NCBI RefSeq assembly: GCF_003573695.1 | Contig: NC_039361.1 | Location: 92,646,149 to 92,710,148 of the forward strand | Direction of reading: 5' to 3' | DNA from: Papaver somniferum | Taxonomy: Eukaryota; Streptophyta; Magnoliopsida; Ranunculales; Papaveraceae | DNA length: 64,000 nucleotides | In this document: positions 58,239 through 64,000 of the stretch, piece by piece | Layout of the letters: each line of letters starts with the position of its first letter | How positions within the stretch are numbered: position 1 is the stretch's first letter | Notes under the pieces: model-generated | Databases searched by the model: none | Seen by the model: the letters and a program-made list of their open reading frames with translations, nothing else | What the model was told of the DNA's origin: nothing | Position numbers and translations under genes: made by a program

Positions 58239-59860
58239 TGATAAGCACGTATATGCTACATTTTGTACCCATATTTATATTATCTAGGACTCGATATTGT
58301 TGATAATAATACTATTTTAATGCTTTTGTAGAAAGTAGAAGTAAATCCAATCATCCAAAAATAAATGGCGAAATGTGAAACTAAAACGGTGCTTGCAAAA
58401 AAAAAACCCAGCAAGGTTACCCGAGACACCAAAACGAGACAGAGAAGGGATGATACACAAGTGGGACGGTCTAATTGAAAAAAAGGAGGTCAAGCACGTA
58501 CACATGCTTTCCCCTGAATCATGGTTTTGTGGGGCTCAGAAGAACAGTCGTGTGATTTTCAGCAAATTGCAAGCAGAAAACATTTTAGTGGGTTACTATG
58601 CCATGTGTCGTCGTATATTTACACATCCAGTTTTGGGAAGTTGAAAAAGGCATTAGCTGTTAAGGAAATCTTGTTAGGTAGTGGAATATTGGAACAAATA
58701 AATGGGTCCACGTGAATATCTTATTGGAGGGAGAAAAATGAATTAAAAAGATTTTGCTTTCTCACCCGTGGGATTCTTTTTAAGTCTACCAAATATGCAT
58801 ACAAGCAAAATGAAGAAGAATATATATGGGGAGATCACATTGATGACCACCATGCAAGTTTCAATTAAGGCTAATTAAGATAATGACGACACGCCTTTAT
58901 TTGGTATATATTTTCTGTATTGTGAAGAAAAAAAGGGGTGTTCTGGTGACTGTTTTGGGAGGCCGGTTTTGGGAGCTCTCTCTTGCGAGAGGCCGAAACC
59001 AGAGAAGAGAAAAGAGAGGCGCGACTACGGAACTGAAAAGAAGGGTTTGCAATTCTTGTGATTTCATTTCCATTTTGATTTGCTAGTGATTCTCTTTGAT
59101 TTTTTTATGGCTTTTGAGAAAGTCATGTCTAGCTAAATCCTTGTAACTAGGGTTTATGTTGAAACCACTTAGAGTATTAGGCTATTTTCATTTGAATAAT
59201 ATTTAGCAAAAGACTATTATGATTTGATTAGATTAATTCTTGAATAATATTTATTGATTAATCGAAATACAAGTTGTTGCTTCACCGGTTTTAAAACCTA
59301 TGTGCGTAATCGATAGTTTTACAAATATGTTTGTCTTATTATTTGATGATCCATGCTTGGTTAATTTCTTTGATGGGTTATGCTTAGAAAAGCCAAATAA
59401 ATTTTTTGAACTTATATTTAGTTTCATGTAATTTTCTCGCTAATGCAATTTGATGGTGCATGCTTTGGTTTAGTCTTTTAATGTACCATGCTTAGGGTGT
59501 CCCAGCGATATTTGCGACTCTAATACTTATAATAGGTGATGTCGATAGAACGAACAATAGACAAATATTCATGGATTATGTTTCATTTCAGTAATTGAAT
59601 TGAAGTTGTGGTGGATACTATAAACCCTGGTTACCGACTCTCCCACTGAATTTCTTTTATTACTTTAGTTTAATTTTATTATTTCATTTTACATTTCTAA
59701 ATTATAAAAATCTCAAAAAAAAACATTATTTCTGATTATTAGAGATATTGATTACAATATTTCCACCGCTCCTCGTGGGAACGACTCGTACTTGTCTCTG
59801 TCCAATGGTTAGACAATGTGCGATTGCGGTTATCATATAGGGTTTCCCGAAATCCTAACA
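58239..59860 (+). repeat. 5' LTR of Athila-like element
   Basis: Starts TGATAAGCACGTATATGC and ends CCCGAAATCCTAACA. Nearly identical by eye to 61460-63078, so insertion is relatively recent. Confidence 0.9.
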
Positions 59861-59865
59861 ATTTT

Positions 59866-59883
59866 TGGCGCCGTTGCTGGGGA
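59866..59883 (+). other. Primer-binding site (tRNA-Asp type)
   Basis: TGGCGCCGTTGCTGGGGA, six bases after the 5' LTR. One base differs from the form usual in Athila-like elements (GCC in place of GCT). Confidence 0.8.
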
Positions 59884-60035
59884 GCGGCTGAGGAATATTG
59901 TGATTAGTATTTTTGATTTTGTAAATAGTTAGGTTTTTATGTTATTTTTTTAATTTTTGTACAGTATTTTTATTTTAGGATTTCTTTTTCCTTTTGACTT
60001 GTTTTCTTTTTTAGAATTTTGTTTCAGGTACCTTT

Positions 60036-61085
60036 TTGAGGATGATGACTTTTTCTCAGGAGACGTCACCTAATATGACATTGGCGGAATATACGCGTAG
60101 AAATTCAAACTATCAGGCAACCTCATCTAAGATGACGCTTGGTGAATATATGCATGGGCAACGGTATGGAGTTTTTTCTCCACATGTAGTAAGTGAAGAA
60201 TCGCCTTTAACGATATACGAGAAGTATTACAAGCATACACCGCTCAGTTTGGAGCAAAGGTTGAGAATTCTGGCATGCCAAGAGTTATATGCATATGATG
60301 ATTTAGAGGAACCTGTTTATACAGAGGATACTATTGTTGAGCCTAACGACTTAGAGACAGTAGACATTCATAATGTGGTACCTTCTAGTCATTTGGTTAG
60401 TGAGATTCCTATAAATCACTTAGTCGATGAGTCGATTATTCATGATATTGTTGCTCCATTGAGCTCATGTGTTGCTGACCCATCTTATGATCTTCTAATT
60501 GCTCATATGAATGTTAAACAGGTTGATACTGGTATTGCTGATTTTGAACCAATCTCAGTTTGTTTAGACCATTTTGCAGACTCCGAAGAACCCATGCTTA
60601 TTGACATTGTCAATGCATTGCGGTCTCCAATAAATAATATAGGCAACTCAGCAAAGGAAGCTATTTCCTCGGATTTAGAACCAGATTTAGAGTGTACAAC
60701 GATTGTTGAATTCTCTAAGCAATCTTCACTCATTATCCGTGATTCAGATTTACTTCAGATAACCACATACGATGAGGAAGGTTCAAATTGTTTTCCGAAT
60801 AAGATTGAATTCAGTTTTCGCCCTCTGGGTACTAATCAATATTATTGTTGCAGGGTCATCTTTTCAACTAATTTGATTTGTTGGATTGATACCCAACTTT
60901 TCAGACTGTATATATATGCTTTGCAGCTTAATTTGGTGTATCATCACCTTGTTCGAGAGAGCAGATACACAAAGATTATGCTTTATGGGAGTCAACCCAT
61001 ACGATTTCGCTTCATGGGAGTCAACCCATCAGATTTGTTTTCTTTCCTCTATCTTTTATTTGTTTGCTTGAATTTCCCATCTTAA
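60036..61085 (+). CDS. Orphan 349-codon frame of the Athila-like element
   Basis: Uninterrupted from 60036 to 61085; no gag or pol motif recognised. The N-terminus has two related units (MTLAEYTRRNSNYQ and MTLGEYMHGQRYG). The middle is acidic (DLEEPVYTEDTIVEPNDLE, EPDLECTTIVEF), rich in Val/Ile/Asp/Ser, with few lysines and no coiled coil or zinc knuckle. The last ~70 codons are aromatic and hydrophobic and overlap a direct repeat (ATGGGAGTCAACCCAT at 60986 and 61014), so the true protein end may be earlier. An in-frame ATG three codons downstream is an alternative start. Its position matches gag of autonomous elements, but homology is not visible. Its openness within a non-coding-looking element suggests constraint or youth. 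Confidence 0.5.
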   Translation: MRMMTFSQETSPNMTLAEYTRRNSNYQATSSKMTLGEYMHGQRYGVFSPHVVSEESPLTIYEKYYKHTPLSLEQRLRILACQELYAYDDLEEPVYTEDTIVEPNDLETVDIHNVVPSSHLVSEIPINHLVDESIIHDIVAPLSSCVADPSYDLLIAHMNVKQVDTGIADFEPISVCLDHFADSEEPMLIDIVNALRSPINNIGNSAKEAISSDLEPDLECTTIVEFSKQSSLIIRDSDLLQITTYDEEGSNCFPNKIEFSFRPLGTNQYYCCRVIFSTNLICWIDTQLFRLYIYALQLNLVYHHLVRESRYTKIMLYGSQPIRFRFMGVNPSDLFSFLYLLFVCLNFPS

Positions 61086-61180
61086 TTTCTACGTTGGATG
61101 ACTCAATTACATTGAGGACAATGTAATGTTTAAGTGTGGGGGAGTGGCATTTTCACTAGGCTTAAAAAAAAAGCATATTA

Positions 61181-61411
61181 TGACCAGCTGTTTAGCGGGT
61201 CTACATACAAAAATAATATTTTTAGAGTATTTTCTATGACGAGTTGTTTAGCAGGTCTTTCTGTCTAGCTGTTTAGCAGACATCTCTTGATCTTGTTGTT
61301 TAGCGGATCTGTCTCGCTGTTTAACAGATATCTCTCGGTCTTGTTGTTTAGCGGATCCGTCTCGCTGTTTAGCAGACACACTCTTCATATCCAGCTGTGT
61401 AGCGGATATAA
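61181..61411 (+). repeat. GTTTAGC short-repeat array, about 8 units
   Basis: Degenerate 20-28-base units around (C/T)(T/A)GTTGTTTAGC(G/A)G(A/G)TCT or CTGTTTAGCAGACA. They alternate two types over 230 bases, just before the purine tract at the 3' LTR. Confidence 0.85.
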
Positions 61412-61459
61412 TTTTCTTTGTTTTGCTCGAGGACTAGCAATATATAAGTGTGGGGGTGT

Positions 61460-63078
61460 TGATAAGTACGTATGTGCTACATTTTGTACCCATATTTATA
61501 TTATCAAGGACTCGATAGTATTGCTAATAATACGATTTTAATGCTTTTGTAGAAAGTAGAAGTAAATCCAATCATCCAAAAATAAATGGCGAAATGTGAA
61601 ACTAAAACAGTGCTTGCCAAAACAAAACAAAAAACCAGCAAGGTTACCCGAGACACCAAAACGAGACAGAGAATGGATGATACACAAGTGGGACGGTCTA
61701 ATTGAAAGCAAGGAGGTCAAGCACGTACACATGCTTTCCCCTGAATCATGGTTTTGTGGGGCTCAGAAGAACAATCATGTGATTTTCAGCAAATTGCAAG
61801 CAGAAAACATTTTAGTGGGTTACTATGCCATGTGTCGTCGCATATTTACACATCCAGTTTTGGAAGTTGAAAATGCATTAGCTGTTAAGGAAATCTTGTT
61901 AGGTAGTGGAATATTGGAACAAATAAATGGGTCCACGTGAATATCTTATTGGAGGGAGAAAAATGAATTAAAAAGATTTTGCTTTCTCACCCGTGGGATT
62001 CTTTTTAAGTCTACCAAATATGCATGCAAGCAAAATGAAGAAGAATATATATGGGGAGATCACGTTGATGACCACCATGCAAGTTTCAATTAAGGATAAT
62101 TAAGAGAATGACGACACGCCTTTATTTGGTATATATTTTCTGTATCGTGAAGAAGAAAAAGGGGGGTTCTGGTGACTGTTCTGGGAGGCCAGTTTTGGGA
62201 GCTCTCTCTTGCGAGAGGCCGAAACCAGATAAGAGAAAAGAGAGGCGCGGCTACGGAAGTGAAAAGAAGGGTTTGCAATTCTTGTGATTTCATTTCCATT
62301 TTGATTTACTAGTGATTTTTTTTGATTGGTTTATGGCTTTTGAGAAAGTCATGTCTAGCTAAATCCTTGTAACTAGGGTTTATGTTGAAACCACTTAGAG
62401 TATTAGGCTATTTTCATTTGAATAATATTTAGCAAAAGACTATTATGATTTGATTAGATTAATTCTTGAATAATATTTATTGATTAATCGAAATAAAAGT
62501 TGTTGCTTCACCGGTTTTAAAACTTATGTGCGTAATCCATAGTTTTACAAATATGTTTGTCTTATTATTTGATGATCCATGTTTGGTTAATTTCTTTGAT
62601 GGGTTATGCTTAGAAAAGCCAAATAAAATTTGTGAACTTATATTTAGTTTCGTGTTATTTTTTCGCTAACGCAATTTGATGGTGCATGCTTTGGTTTAGT
62701 CTTTTGATGTACCATGCTTAGGGTGTCCCGGCGATATTTGCGACTCTAATACTTATAATAGGTGATGTCGATAGAATGAATAATAGACAAATATTCATGG
62801 ATTATGTTTCATTTCAGTAATTGAATAGAAGTTGTGGTGGATACTATAAACCCTGGTTACCGACTCACCCATTGAATTTCTTTTATTACGTTAGTTTAAT
62901 TTTATTATTTCATTTTACATTTCTCAATTATAAAAATCTCAAAAAAAAACATTATTTCTGATTATTAGAGATATTGATTACAGTATTTCCACCGCTCCTC
63001 GTGGGAACGACCCGTACTTTCCTCTGTCTACTAGTTAGACACCGTGCGATTGCGGTTATCATATAGGGTTTCCCGAAA
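61460..63078 (+). repeat. 3' LTR of Athila-like element
   Basis: Preceded by AAGTGTGGGGGTGT (purine-rich tract). Starts TGATAAGTACGTATGTGC and ends CCCGAAA, lacking the final 8 bases of the 5' LTR. Confidence 0.9.
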
Positions 63079-63862
63079 GTCAACTTCGTTTAGGTTAGAC
63101 AACTAATCTAGAGTCGCTTGATTAAACACTAGAGTCAACTTCGTTTAGGTTAGACTAGAAAGTCTAGGAATGTTAAGACATACAAGTATTACTCTGAAAA
63201 CCTGAATAATGAGAAGAAGCAATGACTACAACGAAGACATTATCCTTTCACTTGAGGTTAGTAATATTGACTTGATTTTGTTTCGATTCCTAACGTATCT
63301 TTCAAGTCGTGCTATATTGAAAAAATGTAACATGTGAAGCTGTATATATTTATATGTAATACTCTAGTGATTAGACTTGGTCATAGCATTATGATCAAAG
63401 TATCAAGGAGACATATTACGAAGTATAAACGCTTATCTTTTGGAACTTTGTAAAAACTACATCGACATAATCTGTGTATTTAGTTACTTGATTATGTGTA
63501 AGACATAGTTGTTGATTTCATCCTAGGAACCCTTGTATTATTACAATGGTTTAAGGAAGTAGATGTATCATCTTGTTTTCATAATCGAAAGGGAAATCAT
63601 GATTGGTATTTCTCTTTATTGAATATCTTTTGAATGACCAATGGAAGATGAACATGTAAATCCTATCTTAACTTATGTTATGACTTAAGGTATAACCGGT
63701 CATAACCTGTGATGTGTAGCAAGTTGTAATCGGTCACAAGCTACTCTGTGAAACATGGTGTAACCGGTCACAAGGTACATTGGAAAGTTAGTTGTAATCA
63801 GTCACAAGCTACATTTTCGAAGAAAGGTGTAACCGATCACAAGCTACCTCTGGGAAGGAAGG
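63079..63862 (+). other. LTR-related sequence and ~35-bp repeat array
   Basis: GTCAACTTCGTTTAGGTTAG occurs twice (63079, 63132). GACTACAACGAAGACAT at 63229 weakly resembles the Sirevirus-like LTR. From 63690 a 33-37-base repeat (TGTAACCGGTCACAAGCTAC) occurs five times and ends in a purine tract, GGGAAGGAAGG, before another LTR start. Confidence 0.5.
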
Positions 63863-64000
63863 TGTTAGAGCACTGATCGGTCGAACTCGCAAGCATTGCT
63901 ATCTCAAGCTTGTTGTCAAGTTTAGTTGCCAAAACTATAAGTCTTGATTTCTAATCTACTTATAGCTAAGTCTCGGACTAGGATAGAAAGCTTAGCTGAG
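63863..64000 (+). repeat. Start of a third Sirevirus-like LTR, cut by window end
   Basis: TGTTAGAGCACTGATCGGTCGAACTC, CAAGCATTG and TTTAGTTGCCAAAA parallel the LTR starts at 25209, 31096 and 58179. The preceding purine tract suggests that it is a 3' LTR. Confidence 0.65.

Larger units (their letters stand above)
58239..63078 (+). mobile_element. Non-autonomous Athila-like (Ty3) LTR element
   Basis: Two ~1.6-kb LTRs flank only ~1.6 kb of internal DNA. The primer site TGGCGCCGTTGCTGGGGA is the tRNA-Asp type of Athila-like elements. The phrase TTGAGGACAATGTAATG followed by TTTAAGTGTGGGGGAG also occurs in Athila/Tat 3' regions. There is no gag, protease, RT or integrase. One 349-codon frame and a short-repeat array occupy the interior. 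The element is nested in an older LTR. GTCA stands near both edges, but no clean 5-base duplication is seen. Confidence 0.75.

Noticed and set aside
61538..61940. Paired frames near 61.6 kb and 58.4 kb (KRCLQKK… / KQCLPKQ…).
   Set aside because: They lie within the two Athila-like LTRs and are duplicated only because the LTRs are.
1..64000. CRISPR-like arrays, operons, tRNA or rRNA genes.
   Set aside because: The short-repeat arrays lack unique spacers of constant length, the gene structures are eukaryotic, and no cloverleaf with A and B boxes or rRNA signature was found.

Overview
The window looks like intergenic, transposon-rich nuclear DNA of a flowering plant, probably a eudicot. The evidence is AT-rich sequence, GT-AG introns, plant-type CACTA, L1-like LINE, Copia and Athila-like elements, and a tandem F-box family. 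The species cannot be fixed from the sequence. No tRNA, rRNA or CRISPR was seen. Almost every coding region is broken, often by in-frame stop codons with the reading frame otherwise preserved.

Layout. 0.6-4.2 kb (-): decayed CACTA TNP2-type transposase. 4.9-5.9 kb (-): LINE 3' remnant (RNase H and zinc-binding RT domain). 5.9-6.5 kb (-): fragment like a Harbinger-associated SANT protein. 7.5-12.3 kb (+): two small charged, acidic-tailed protein genes in a roughly 3-kb tandem duplication. 12.9-15.46 kb (+): a LINE carrying only ORF1, followed by a host coding fragment. 16.4-16.8 kb (-): acidic protein relic with a TATA box. 17.0-22.6 kb: a ~140-bp tandem repeat array interrupted by a 5'-truncated LINE with ORF2. 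24.4-24.8 kb (-): small intronless gene. 25.2-33.1 kb: LTR element of Copia/Sirevirus type with only a gag frame. 33.5-46.9 kb: three F-box genes in tandem, the middle one split by a LINE with a 13-bp target-site duplication; two hypothetical minus-strand loci lie between copies 1 and 2. 47.46-47.96 kb (+): second member of the small family seen at 24.4 kb. 50.4-55.3 kb (+): multi-exon CACTA-associated gene (Transposase_24-like plus three DUF8039-like repeats). It is followed by CACTA subterminal repeats up to a terminus at 56.79 kb. 56.8-64 kb: relic of the Sirevirus-like family, with a young non-autonomous Athila-like element nested in its LTR.

How it fits together. The region grew by local tandem duplication (acidic-protein genes, F-box genes, minisatellites) and by nested insertion. 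Several elements are non-autonomous derivatives: an ORF1-only LINE, a gag-only LTR element and an Athila-like element with one orphan frame. Such copies depend on machinery encoded elsewhere. Decay is mainly nonsense substitution (many compatible with C-to-T change) plus one-base shifts at homopolymers; some of the latter could be assembly errors. The best candidates for undescribed biology are the half-LINE, the orphan 349-codon frame with its GTTTAGC repeat array, and the two small protein families.
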